From Clostridia bacterium (lineage in GTDB: Bacteria; Bacillota; Clostridia; Oscillospirales; Acutalibacteraceae): DNA of 49,172 bases. This document shows positions 24,549 through 33,800 of this stretch, piece by piece (positions within the stretch are counted from its first letter, which is position 1; each line of letters opens with the position of its first letter). The notes beneath the pieces are model-generated. The model saw nothing but the letters and a program-made list of their open reading frames with translations, did no database searches and was not told the origin of the DNA. The stretch covers positions 1 through 49,172 of the forward strand of contig JAFUPX010000028.1 of NCBI GenBank assembly GCA_017472575.1, given 5' to 3'. The position numbers were made by a program, and so were the translations under genes.

Positions 24549-26849
24549 ATGTACAGTAAAAATCCGAATGCGGCGATAAACCGCCGACTCGAAAAAGAAG
24601 TAATTTCATCAAGACTTATTCATTCGCTTGATACCACTCAAGGACTTAATATAACAGGTCCGGGAAGCATGGAAGCTACGAGCGAATTAACCTATAACTC
24701 TTCTTCCGTACTTAAGGTTACATACCCTAATATAGTATATCCCCTTAATTCTGACGGAAGAAGCTACGGATGCACTCGCGTACGCCTCGATTTTAACAGA
24801 GAGGATTGGAGCGAATATAACCGCATTTCTTTTTGGGCATATCCCGAAAAAAACGGTTTTGATAGCGCAAGCATTTTAATGGAATATATAAGCGACGGTG
24901 AAAATCCGTTTCCTAACCATAATTATTTTTTAAGCGGATGCCATTCCGCTAAAATGACAGTTGGCAAGTGGAACCATATTATATGGGAAATTCCCGAGCT
25001 TCCGCGTAATTCTGTTACAATGTTTCAGTTAAATTTTGTATCAAACGGTATGCAGAAAAATATGAAGCCTGAGTCTAAAATATATTTAAGCAATCTTGAA
25101 ATCCAGAAAGTTAAGCCTGATAAATATACCGGTTGGGAAACAGACGGAAAAATCAGCTTCTGCCATTCGGGCTATGCTCCAAACGACAGAAAGCAAGCCG
25201 TAGCCTCCGTTTGCGATGAAAATAATTTTTTTGTAATAGAATATAACAGCAAAAAAAGCGTATTTATAGGAAAAATTGAGAAACTGAAAAATGATATGGG
25301 TTGTTTTGCAGTATTGGATTTCAGTGAATTTTCAGCCGAGGGAACCTACTGCTTAAAATACGGCGATACCGTAACCCCTCCCTTTATTATATCGCAAAAT
25401 CATTGGGATTCGGTTATTGATAAGCTCCGCAATTTTTTCAGCAAAGAAAGATGCGGCTGCACCGTTGAAGATGTTCACCTTCCCTGCCATGAAAATATGT
25501 TTGTCCAACATTCCGACGGCAGAAAGCTATCCGTAGCGGGCGGCTGGCACGATGCGGCAGATTTATCTCAAGGATTATGCAATACCGCCGAGGCTGTTCA
25601 CAGCTTTTTGGATATATCCGAAAGTATAAAATCAAAAAAGCCTAAGCTATCCGAAAATTTTAAAGATGAAGCAAAATACGGACTTGAATGGATGCTCGGC
25701 ACTCGTTTTGAAGACGGATACAGATGTATTTGGAACACCAGCGGAATATGGACTCTCGGCTCTACAGATGGCGAAGATTCGATTGTTAATCCTGCTGAAA
25801 GAAAACCGTTTGAGTGCTTATGTGCCTGTGCTGCAGAAGCCGCGGCTTATAATGTATACAGGGATACCGAGCCTATGTTTGCGGATTACTGTCTTAAATA
25901 TGCAAAAGAAGATTTTGAATTTGCTCTTATAGATTTTGATCCCGATGACACCACTAAGGTTGAAGCCGCCGGTTCAGCCGCCGCTGTTCAGCTTTATGCG
26001 GAGGCATCTTTTTCCGCCTCTGTGCTATATAAGGCAACACTTGATAAAAAGTATCTTGATTATGCGGTAAAATTTGCCGATTATATATTAGCCTGTCAGC
26101 AAACAACACCCACAAATTGGGAAATTCCGTTTGTTGGATTTTTCTATGAAGACAGCACTAAAACTACTCCCCTAACCTATGACCACCGCGCTCATGATCA
26201 GGTTATAATAATGGCTTTAGCTGAGCTTCTGAAAAACGCGCCCGAAAATAAAAAAAGCGCCCTTTGGCAGACCTCACTTGAGCTTTACCGCGAATATATT
26301 AAAAAACTTCTCGAATTTTCAAAGCCTTATAATTTTCTTCCTGCGGGAATTTACTTTTTAAACGCTCCCGCCGCACTTACAGGCTCCGGCGACCATAAAA
26401 AAGCCCGTTTTTCAGGTGAAATATATAAGCGGTTGCTTGAAAACGGAATTAAACTTAACGACGGTGTATATCTGAGAAGAATGCCGGTTGTTAAAATATT
26501 CAGAGGAAGCTACGGTGTTCTGCTTTCAAAGGCTAAGGCGGTTTCTGCCTTAGGACTTGCTTTAAAAGATAATACTCTTTTAGAGGTAGCAAAACAGCAA
26601 ATTGCGTGGATATTGGGAAACAATCCGTTTTCCTGTTCTTTTATGTACGGCGAAGGCTATGATTTTCCGGATATGAATACTGTATCGAATTCCTTCAATG
26701 TAGACGGTCAGCTCCCCGTTGGTTTAAATTCGTTTGAAGATACAGATATGCCCTATATGCCTATGACCAATCAGGCAACCTACTTTGAGGTTTGGGTACA
26801 CCCCGCTTCAAGAATGTTATGGACATTATCGGATTTAGAGCAAGATTAA
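24549..26849 (+). CDS. GH9-family glycoside hydrolase, cytoplasmic, with N-terminal beta-sandwich
   Basis: 766 residues. Order: a carbohydrate-binding-like jelly-roll (about 20-190, ending LSNLEIQKV), a cellulase N-terminal Ig-like domain (about 200-285), and a GH9 (alpha/alpha)6 barrel (about 290-760). The GH9 nucleophile loop is GGWHDAADLS near 332, where the family reads GG(Y/W)xDAGD. The late motif AWILGNNPFSCSFMYGEG and the region ATYFEVWVHP near 744 hold the likely acid Glu. GH9 enzymes cut beta-1,4-glucans or related beta-glycosides by inversion. No signal peptide is present, which is unusual for GH9 and points to action on imported oligosaccharides. It is the only plus-strand gene of the locus. 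Confidence 0.85.
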   Translation: MYSKNPNAAINRRLEKEVISSRLIHSLDTTQGLNITGPGSMEATSELTYNSSSVLKVTYPNIVYPLNSDGRSYGCTRVRLDFNREDWSEYNRISFWAYPEKNGFDSASILMEYISDGENPFPNHNYFLSGCHSAKMTVGKWNHIIWEIPELPRNSVTMFQLNFVSNGMQKNMKPESKIYLSNLEIQKVKPDKYTGWETDGKISFCHSGYAPNDRKQAVASVCDENNFFVIEYNSKKSVFIGKIEKLKNDMGCFAVLDFSEFSAEGTYCLKYGDTVTPPFIISQNHWDSVIDKLRNFFSKERCGCTVEDVHLPCHENMFVQHSDGRKLSVAGGWHDAADLSQGLCNTAEAVHSFLDISESIKSKKPKLSENFKDEAKYGLEWMLGTRFEDGYRCIWNTSGIWTLGSTDGEDSIVNPAERKPFECLCACAAEAAAYNVYRDTEPMFADYCLKYAKEDFEFALIDFDPDDTTKVEAAGSAAAVQLYAEASFSASVLYKATLDKKYLDYAVKFADYILACQQTTPTNWEIPFVGFFYEDSTKTTPLTYDHRAHDQVIIMALAELLKNAPENKKSALWQTSLELYREYIKKLLEFSKPYNFLPAGIYFLNAPAALTGSGDHKKARFSGEIYKRLLENGIKLNDGVYLRRMPVVKIFRGSYGVLLSKAKAVSALGLALKDNTLLEVAKQQIAWILGNNPFSCSFMYGEGYDFPDMNTVSNSFNVDGQLPVGLNSFEDTDMPYMPMTNQATYFEVWVHPASRMLWTLSDLEQD

Positions 26850-26856
26850 AAAACAA

Positions 26857-26894
26857 AAACGCTGTATTAAGGTTTAGTCCTTAATACAGCGTTT
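26857..26894. terminator. Bidirectional terminator between GH9 and esterase genes
   Basis: Perfect 16-bp inverted repeat (26857-26872 and 26879-26894) with a 6-base loop, A/T-rich on both flanks, between convergent genes. Confidence 0.92.
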
Positions 26895-26905
26895 GTTTTA
26901 AAACT

Positions 26906-27991
26906 TTAATGATTAAATGTTTTATCGAAATATTTTATAAAATTATTCCAATCGTCACGGTTAAGATAATGTACACCGTCTCGCAAATGATAGGCTACAT
27001 CGCCTGAATGCAAAGCTGTGGCTTTTCTTAAAAATTCGCCTGAATAACTAAGACCCTTTTTGCCTAACAGCTCAAATACAGGGGAAGCCGCAACGCAAGC
27101 CAAAAGCTCTGAATCGGGGTCTGCCCATTTATCAAGAAATGCGCTTGCTACATAAAGCTTTCGCGGCGCGGTTAATACAAGCAGACAATGCTGGTCAACA
27201 AGCAGTTCCTTTTTGCCTAAGGCATACATCTCAAATTTTGGTGCGAACCAGTGGTTAAATACTATGAAAGCATCCTTATAGGTTTCGCCCTGTTTACCGC
27301 GCTCTATAGCGGCGCCTGCACAGCCTGAATCATTTGAAACAACACCATAAAATCTCTCATCATAAGCGCCGGCAAGGAGCGCTGTTTTACCGAGACGGGA
27401 ATGACCTACAAGTATAATCCTATCCTTAGGAATAGAATCGAGAGTTTGGACATAATCCATAACCCGCATCATAGCCCAAGCCCATATCGAAATTTTACCA
27501 GCATCACTTTCTTTCCGTTCTCCTTTTTCAAAAAAGAGAGATGCAAGTCCGTTTGTAAAATCATTATTGTCAGACGAGGTATCCTCATAGAAGAATGAAA
27601 ATACCGCATATCCGTTATCTGCAATTTCCTCAGCAGGCAAACATTTACTCGGCACTGTATCAAAAAAATCTGCATATATAAATGCTCCCTTTATTCTTTT
27701 CCTTGGTAGCACACACTGAACTTTAAATGAAGCTATCTTCCCGTTCACTCTCGGTTTTATCAAGACGGTATAAAGCTCCAGCTTGCCGCCGCTGAAAAGC
27801 TCATCCCTGCTTATTTCCTCAAAGCTTACTTCATCAGGAGCGGCAGGAATATATCCGTACATTTCGCTTTGGAAATAATCGAGCAGCTCTGCTCTGCGCT
27901 TTTGCCAGTCAGCCGATGAAGCAACCGTATCGCCGCTGAAAAACTTAAGAGCATCGGGAATATTTCTTTTTTTAATTTCTTGGTTTAGCAT
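26906..27991 (-). CDS. CE15-like glucuronoyl esterase (alpha/beta hydrolase)
   Basis: 361 residues. The nucleophile elbow is GHSRLGKTALLAGAYDERF (Ser near 197), followed by VSNDSGCAGAAIERG, both typical of bacterial CE15 proteins. The candidate catalytic His is in DGVHYLNRDDW near 342. CE15 enzymes cleave esters of 4-O-methylglucuronic acid in hemicellulose. No signal peptide is seen, so it probably works on imported oligosaccharides. It is the last gene of the long surface-protein/importer/enzyme run, 9 nt after the GH20-like gene. Acetyl esterase activity is an alternative. Confidence 0.8.
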   Translation of the reverse strand: MLNQEIKKRNIPDALKFFSGDTVASSADWQKRRAELLDYFQSEMYGYIPAAPDEVSFEEISRDELFSGGKLELYTVLIKPRVNGKIASFKVQCVLPRKRIKGAFIYADFFDTVPSKCLPAEEIADNGYAVFSFFYEDTSSDNNDFTNGLASLFFEKGERKESDAGKISIWAWAMMRVMDYVQTLDSIPKDRIILVGHSRLGKTALLAGAYDERFYGVVSNDSGCAGAAIERGKQGETYKDAFIVFNHWFAPKFEMYALGKKELLVDQHCLLVLTAPRKLYVASAFLDKWADPDSELLACVAASPVFELLGKKGLSYSGEFLRKATALHSGDVAYHLRDGVHYLNRDDWNNFIKYFDKTFNH

Positions 27992-28000
27992 TTTTTCACC

Positions 28001-29608
28001 TTATTTGTTAACATCAATGTCGCCTAAAACACTGCAAAGCAACGCTTTCCAGCTCGGCAACGCGAGCTTTTTATTATATTCAACTCCGTCTATATCAAAA
28101 TCATCAAGGCGGATAACAAGTTTTTCTACAAGAGCCTTCACATTTTTCATTTCATCAATATCGCGCCTTGTATGTCCGCTATCCGAAATTGCATTTTCAA
28201 GGGATACTATCCAATCGGGATAACTGTTTGCAAAATCAGTAAAATCTGCCTGCACTTTATGCAGCATCTCAGAATATTTTTCAGGATTTCTATACTGCTC
28301 GTAAGAGATTTGCTTGTAAAGCGCTTTGGTTTTACTTGCCAAGCGCAAGGTTACCGCCGTTGCTTTGGCATAATCAGCCGCAAAGTAAAGATGACGCTTG
28401 CATCTATCCTCTAACGGAGATTCTGTTTTCCAATCAGCGATAATCTCCTTAACCTTTGTTTCGGCTTCATTAAAGATATCTGCGAGATTTTCGCCAAGCA
28501 AATCACCGCACTGTAAAAGCTTACAAAGTGCCAAGCAATTAAATATTCCGTCTGTTCCGTGCTGATGCTTAACCAAAAAGCCCGGCAGCTTCTGATACTG
28601 CCTGTAATGCTCCTTTTGAGCATCCATAAGTATATGCATACATTCCATATAGGGAGTATTTCGTCCGAAAAGAGCTTGGGTTAATTCCTCGTCGCTCAGT
28701 CCCTTTCCGTTTACATACCGACCGAAGCGCGCAATAACGTGCAAATTATTCCATATAAGATGACCGCGGTAGTTCTCCCAATCGGTAAGCATTGCATCGT
28801 AAGCGCCTTGCTTTTGAGCGTCAATTAAGAATGCCTCTACCTCGTCGCCGGCTACATCCTCTTCGCATTTCCACCTCATCAATTCTTTCCATGGGCACAT
28901 CTGCTGTGTTCCTACTATACCGTCCCAGCTTTGAGTTGCAGGAGAGATAACTATATTCTTAAAGCCGGCATTTCTAAGCATTTCAGTGCTTTCATATCTA
29001 TGTCCGTAGTACCACCAATCAAACACCAAAACATCTTTATTCATATTCTCCGCCATTTCAGGATGAGTTAAGAACATATCTCCCCAGATGCCTGTTTCGA
29101 TACCCTTTTCTTTCAGGTATACGCACATATCCGAAAGGAATTTTACATAATCCTTTCTGTCCTCTTCATCAAGCTTTACTTCGTCTCCGCCGATATGAAT
29201 AATTTCAGGATTAAAGCAATCTATAAACTGATCTATTACGGATTTTGCAAAGCTGTAGAAGCCCTCATGCTTCATATCAAACTGGAAATCATCTCTGCCG
29301 AGATAAGTAAACCGTTCCTGACAGAAAAAGCTTTCTCCATGACCTACAAGATTGGTCATAGGCATAACGAGCATATTATACTGCTTGGCAACCTCGCAAA
29401 CCCATTTAGCATCATCGGCTGTCATACAACCTATTCTCGGTACACCGCCAAATTCGGGGAACTCAAAAAAGCCCTCGATATAAAGACCTATACCGTTATA
29501 GCCGCATCTGCTTAACACCTTAATTAACTCTTCTGTTTCTTCCCTATTAAAGCTCCTGAAACGCGCTAAATCGAACTGAAACCATTTTTTTGTGTATGTA
29601 TTTTCCAT
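28001..29608 (-). CDS. GH20-like beta-N-acetylhexosaminidase family protein, cytoplasmic
   Basis: 535 residues. The N-terminal part is a TIM barrel with GYNGIGLYIEGFFEF and IHIGGDEV near 137-144; the Asp-Glu pair is the GH20 catalytic signature. A helical C-terminal region of about 200 residues is unlike classical GH20 enzymes. There is no signal peptide. GH20 enzymes remove terminal GlcNAc or GalNAc. The divergent C terminus leaves other hexoside substrates possible. It lies between the GH29 and CE15 genes with short spacers (12 and 9 nt). Confidence 0.82.
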   Translation of the reverse strand: MENTYTKKWFQFDLARFRSFNREETEELIKVLSRCGYNGIGLYIEGFFEFPEFGGVPRIGCMTADDAKWVCEVAKQYNMLVMPMTNLVGHGESFFCQERFTYLGRDDFQFDMKHEGFYSFAKSVIDQFIDCFNPEIIHIGGDEVKLDEEDRKDYVKFLSDMCVYLKEKGIETGIWGDMFLTHPEMAENMNKDVLVFDWWYYGHRYESTEMLRNAGFKNIVISPATQSWDGIVGTQQMCPWKELMRWKCEEDVAGDEVEAFLIDAQKQGAYDAMLTDWENYRGHLIWNNLHVIARFGRYVNGKGLSDEELTQALFGRNTPYMECMHILMDAQKEHYRQYQKLPGFLVKHQHGTDGIFNCLALCKLLQCGDLLGENLADIFNEAETKVKEIIADWKTESPLEDRCKRHLYFAADYAKATAVTLRLASKTKALYKQISYEQYRNPEKYSEMLHKVQADFTDFANSYPDWIVSLENAISDSGHTRRDIDEMKNVKALVEKLVIRLDDFDIDGVEYNKKLALPSWKALLCSVLGDIDVNK

Positions 29609-29620
29609 AATAAAACCCTC

Positions 29621-30613
29621 TTATTCTTTGTTAAGCGTTTTTCCAACCTCATCAAGAATTTCTCTTGCAGGAACGGGTATTCTGCCTAACGGATCAGGTC
29701 CTACATTTAAAAGATAGTTAACACCGCGGGAATTAAGATGCTCTTTGAGCCTTAAAACCTCTTCTGCCGGCTTCCAATATTGGTCGTGAGCGACATATCC
29801 CCAAGTATTATTAAGCGTACAGGGGCTTTCGTAAAGACCGTCAACAAAGGAATCGTCAGGGAATTCGTTATCATCAAAGGATTTAACATCACCAAAGCCG
29901 TGTCCTATACGGGTGTTGGTGATAATATCAGGCTTTAATTCCTTAACCAGCTTATAAAGCTCCTCACTACAGTCCGCAGGAATTTGCCTGTCCGCGGCAT
30001 CAAACCAAATCATTTCAACATTATCATAATTTGTTAAAAGCTCCGTTACCTGAGGCTTCACCTTTTCATTGAAATAAATGTGGAAATCCTTGCCCGTATT
30101 ATCGGGGAAATCCCATATGTTTGCGTGAGGCAGTCTGCCGTTATCGAGGGGCTGATAGTCTCCTGCATTCTTTTCGTGCCAGTCGAGAGCCTGAGAATAA
30201 TAAACACCGAATTTAACTCCGTATTTTTTACAGGCCTCAGAAAGCTCGCGAATAATATCGCGCCCGAACGGGGTCATTTTAACAACATTGTAATCGCTTA
30301 CCTTGGTATCATACATAGCAAAGCCATCGTGATGCTTTGCTGTTACAACCATATATTTCATACCCCAATCCTTTGCCGCCTTTGCCCATTCCTCGGCATC
30401 AAAAAATATGGGGTTAAAAGCCTTTGCTAAAAGAGAATATTCCGCAATCGGAATATCATAGCGGCATTGAAGCCACTCTCCTACGTTAAAAGCCTTTCTT
30501 TCGGGAACCAGATTAAGCATATCAAGCCGCTGATTTTTCCATTCGCCCATTGCCTGAGTATATAATCCCCAATGTATCATAAGTCCGTATTTTGCTTGCT
30601 TGTACCAATTCAT
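29621..30613 (-). CDS. GH29-family alpha-L-fucosidase, cytoplasmic
   Basis: 330 residues, essentially only the catalytic barrel; many GH29 enzymes carry an additional C-terminal sandwich. Seen: KYGLMIHWGLYTQ, VVTAKHHDGFAMYDTKVSDY, VEMIWFDAADRQ with the nucleophile Asp near 204, and NYLLNVGPDPLGRIP. GH29 enzymes remove alpha-linked fucose with retention. With the GH95 gene the locus has two fucosidases, suggesting a substrate with different fucose linkages. AAGGAGA lies seven bases before ATG 30613. The spacer upstream holds the palindromic element at 30637-30807. Confidence 0.93.
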   Translation of the reverse strand: MNWYKQAKYGLMIHWGLYTQAMGEWKNQRLDMLNLVPERKAFNVGEWLQCRYDIPIAEYSLLAKAFNPIFFDAEEWAKAAKDWGMKYMVVTAKHHDGFAMYDTKVSDYNVVKMTPFGRDIIRELSEACKKYGVKFGVYYSQALDWHEKNAGDYQPLDNGRLPHANIWDFPDNTGKDFHIYFNEKVKPQVTELLTNYDNVEMIWFDAADRQIPADCSEELYKLVKELKPDIITNTRIGHGFGDVKSFDDNEFPDDSFVDGLYESPCTLNNTWGYVAHDQYWKPAEEVLRLKEHLNSRGVNYLLNVGPDPLGRIPVPAREILDEVGKTLNKE

Positions 30614-30636
30614 TTTTTAGTCTCCTTAAAAATTAT

Positions 30637-30807
30637 TGTTTAGCGCTCAGCGCTAAACAGATGGCAGACATCAGATAGCAGATTGCAGACAATATGTGTC
30701 GGCATAGCCGACTATATATATTTGTCGGGCTTTGCCCGACACCTACCGTCTGACATCTGACATCTGTTATCTGATATCTGTTTAGCTCACTAAAAGTGAG
30801 CTAAACA
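30637..30807. repeat. Intergenic palindromic element A with 7-nt word arrays
   Basis: Symmetrical element. The outer hairpins are TGTTTAGCGC/GCGCTAAACA (30637-30659) and TGTTTAGCTCAC/GTGAGCTAAACA (30779-30807). Inside the left one are five words of 7 nt beginning CAGA (30658-30690). Inside the right one are five complementary words ending in CTGNN (30748-30782). The centre holds two hairpins, GTCGGC/GCCGAC (30698-30712) and GTCGGGC/GCCCGAC (30724-30740). The gap from 30614 to 30865 holds no gene, only this element and the terminator. Confidence 0.85.
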
Positions 30808-30831
30808 ACAATTTCTTTTTCATTCTAAAGA

Positions 30832-30854
30832 GGCTGGGTTTATAAAACCCAGCC
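30832..30854 (-). terminator. Terminator after the dockerin protein gene
   Basis: Perfect 10-bp stem GGCTGGGTTT/AAACCCAGCC with a 3-base loop, 11 bases after the stop codon and followed by TCTTTAG on the minus strand. It probably reduces transcription into the enzyme genes. Confidence 0.75.
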
Positions 30855-30865
30855 ATCCTTATTTT

Positions 30866-33800
30866 TTACCAGGAACCCGGTATATAGCCGATGCTTGAAG
30901 TTTCGCCGGTGCTTGAGCTGTTGTCACCGCCCGATTCTCCGCCCGAGCTTCCACCTGAGCTACTGCTTTCACCCGAACCACTTGAACCCGAGCTACTTGA
31001 ACTGCTTTCGCCCGAACTACTCGTTTCTGAGCTGCTTTCACCTGTGCTGCTTGAGCTTGAACTGCTTGAGGTGCTATCGTCAGAGTCGGAAACCTTACCG
31101 AGAGCAACACCGCTTAAAAGATGCTGCTTAATACGGGTGGAGTCCTTAAGGTTAACCTTGCCGTCTGCGTTTGCATCTGCACGGAGCAGCTGCTCCTCGG
31201 TAAACTCAAGCTCACCGCTGTAATAGTAGCGGATAAGAGTGCTGTCCTTAAGGGTTACCTTGCCGTCAAAGTTTACATCTCCGAGTATAAACACATTATC
31301 GCCAGCATTAACGACAATACAGCGCTTATAGCCAAGCTTATTTTTAACGGCATTTAAGAGTACATCCGAATACACCTGACCTGTTGTATCAAAATCGTTA
31401 TTACGGATATACATACCGTCAAATACATAGCTGTCTCTGCCATCGTGCTTAACGCCATAAGGTGCGTCTGACATCTTGTTATGCTCAATAATGAAATCTC
31501 TGCAAACCTCATTCATAGCGCACTTGATATGGATATACCATTCATCGAAATCGTTATTCTTTATAACCGTTCCCATAAAAGAGGCGGCTAAAGGAGCAAC
31601 CTGCATATTGAAGTAAATCTTACAGTCTGTTTGGTCACCTGCAACGATTCCGCCGTAGCCCTCACCGTGGATATAAAGGGGATTTCTGTAAACCTCATTT
31701 AAAATGGAGGTATACCAAATAACCGTACTTCCGTTGGTAAATAGCTGTCCGTTATGGTAAGAGAAGGTATTGCCGTCCCAAACCGAATCGATACTCGTGC
31801 CGTAAGGTCCGCCGCCCGAGCCCTCAACAAAGCTATTCTGAATGAAATAGTTTGTGGTTCTGGGCCAGTAGATCCAAACAGCTGAATTTCGGTTAGGCGC
31901 TATTGTAAACGGCTGGTCAACCGTAAAGGTGCCATCCGGCTTGCTTGAGGTTATTTCCCTCATCTGACCGTAGCCCTGACCGTCTGCAACAAATACGTCC
32001 ATACCAACAAGTGCATTTTCATCAAATTCGGAATAGCCTAAAAGCCTATAGGTAACCTCATCGGTATTACCAACGCCTACAATATCCTCACGGGCGCCTA
32101 TAAACTGAATTCTTACATCCTTATAATACGGTACACCGTCCGAAACCCAGATTTCACGGTTGTTCTGATAATGCTTTCCTAAGGTATTGCGGGCAAAATA
32201 CATATTTGTTCCGTTAATACCGTTTCCGCCGTAATAAACAGTGTTATCCTCCACTATCGCATTACGGACTCTACCGGTCATGGCATGAGTATCAGATGAA
32301 TAGTTGTTTATATTTACATAATAACCGTGAATGTATATTCCGTATGTATCAGAACCTCTATCGGTGGTTTTTACATAAAGGTCGATATTCTTTAGCTGAT
32401 AGTTTCTACCGCCGGCTTCCAAAACCAGCTTGCTGGTGCCGGATTCTTTTGCCAACTCAACCTTGATTGCATTTCTGTCAGCACCGTCAACCACAGCCCA
32501 TGCATGACCGCCTCCGCTTCCCGGCTGACCGGAAATCGGAACAGCATCGAACTGTAGGTTTTCAAGATATACGTTATCTTTCTTACGGTCGGTAACGTCG
32601 CCGTAAATATTATTTATCAGCTCGAGCTTTTTATCAGCATTAAAGTATACAAATTCTTTTCCGCGGCTGGTATAGATATTAAGATTTCTGATTTCGCAGT
32701 TGCCAGAAATTGAGAACAGCTTATTTGCCTCGCCGTACTGCCAGGTATAAGCAGTCCAGAAAATCATTGTGTTGGACAAATCCTCGCCTTCAAGGGAAAC
32801 GTTCTGCGGAACAACTATAGTTGAAATAACGCGGTATTTACCCTTGGGGAAGTAAACCACACCGCCGCCGTTTTTAACCGCCGCGTCTATAGCTCTTATT
32901 ATAGCTCCCGTATCGTTGGCAGTATCATCGCCTACTGCGCCGTAATCCTTAACGTTAAAGGTGCCCTTAGCGCGCCAGATTGACCTTGCCGACTGACCAA
33001 CCGTAAACACAACAGGTGCCGACCAGCAGGTGTTATCACCGTAGCCGTTATGAAGATATACTTCATATTTACCCTCTGCCAAGGTATCGGGAACAGCAAC
33101 CTCTACCGAATAAGCGTCTCCCTCGGTTACCTTTGTTACGGTAAGAGGAGTTATGGCTCCCGTATCAACAGATTTTGCCACAACCGTAACGGTATGCGCA
33201 TCATCAATATAAAGGTTTTCACCGAAAATGCGAAGCCATCCGCCATTGGTGGAAATCGCGCCGTCATCACCAACGGTATAGGTTATATAAGGATTGTTAA
33301 TATAAATAATCTTATCCTCATACAAGCGGTTACCCGCAGAATCTACTTCCTTGTTGCTTGCATTAAGCTTAACGGCATAAACACTCTTTTTATCTGCCTT
33401 AGGCAAAATAAACTTAACCGAGGTTTTGGTTTCTTGAACAAGCTCAACCTCGCTTGCATTATCCGTATCCCAAGAAGCAGCGCTCGGTTCTGTTACAACC
33501 CCCGCATTAGTTTCTGATTTATTAAAGCGGGTTTCAAAAATATACTGAGGATTGGTTGCATCAATAGCCGTATCGGGAATTGTGTAAAGCTCTGCAGATT
33601 CAACATTGTTTCCAAAATAGCTGTCACCCGTTATTAAAACAGTTTCATCGGGATTCTGGAAGGTGTTACCCTGATAATAGGGATAGATTTCATAATTTTC
33701 TTCATTTAGGTCGAAATCGCCCTCTTCAAACTGAATGGTAACATCATCAATATAAACAGGCTTACTTACCATATAGTTTTGGGATACGAAACCAAATGCA

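Noticed and set aside
30891..31357. Leu/Pro/Ser-rich open frames on the plus strand opposite the dockerin tail
   Set aside because: They mirror the low-complexity Ser-rich coding tract of the minus-strand gene and have no ribosome binding sites.
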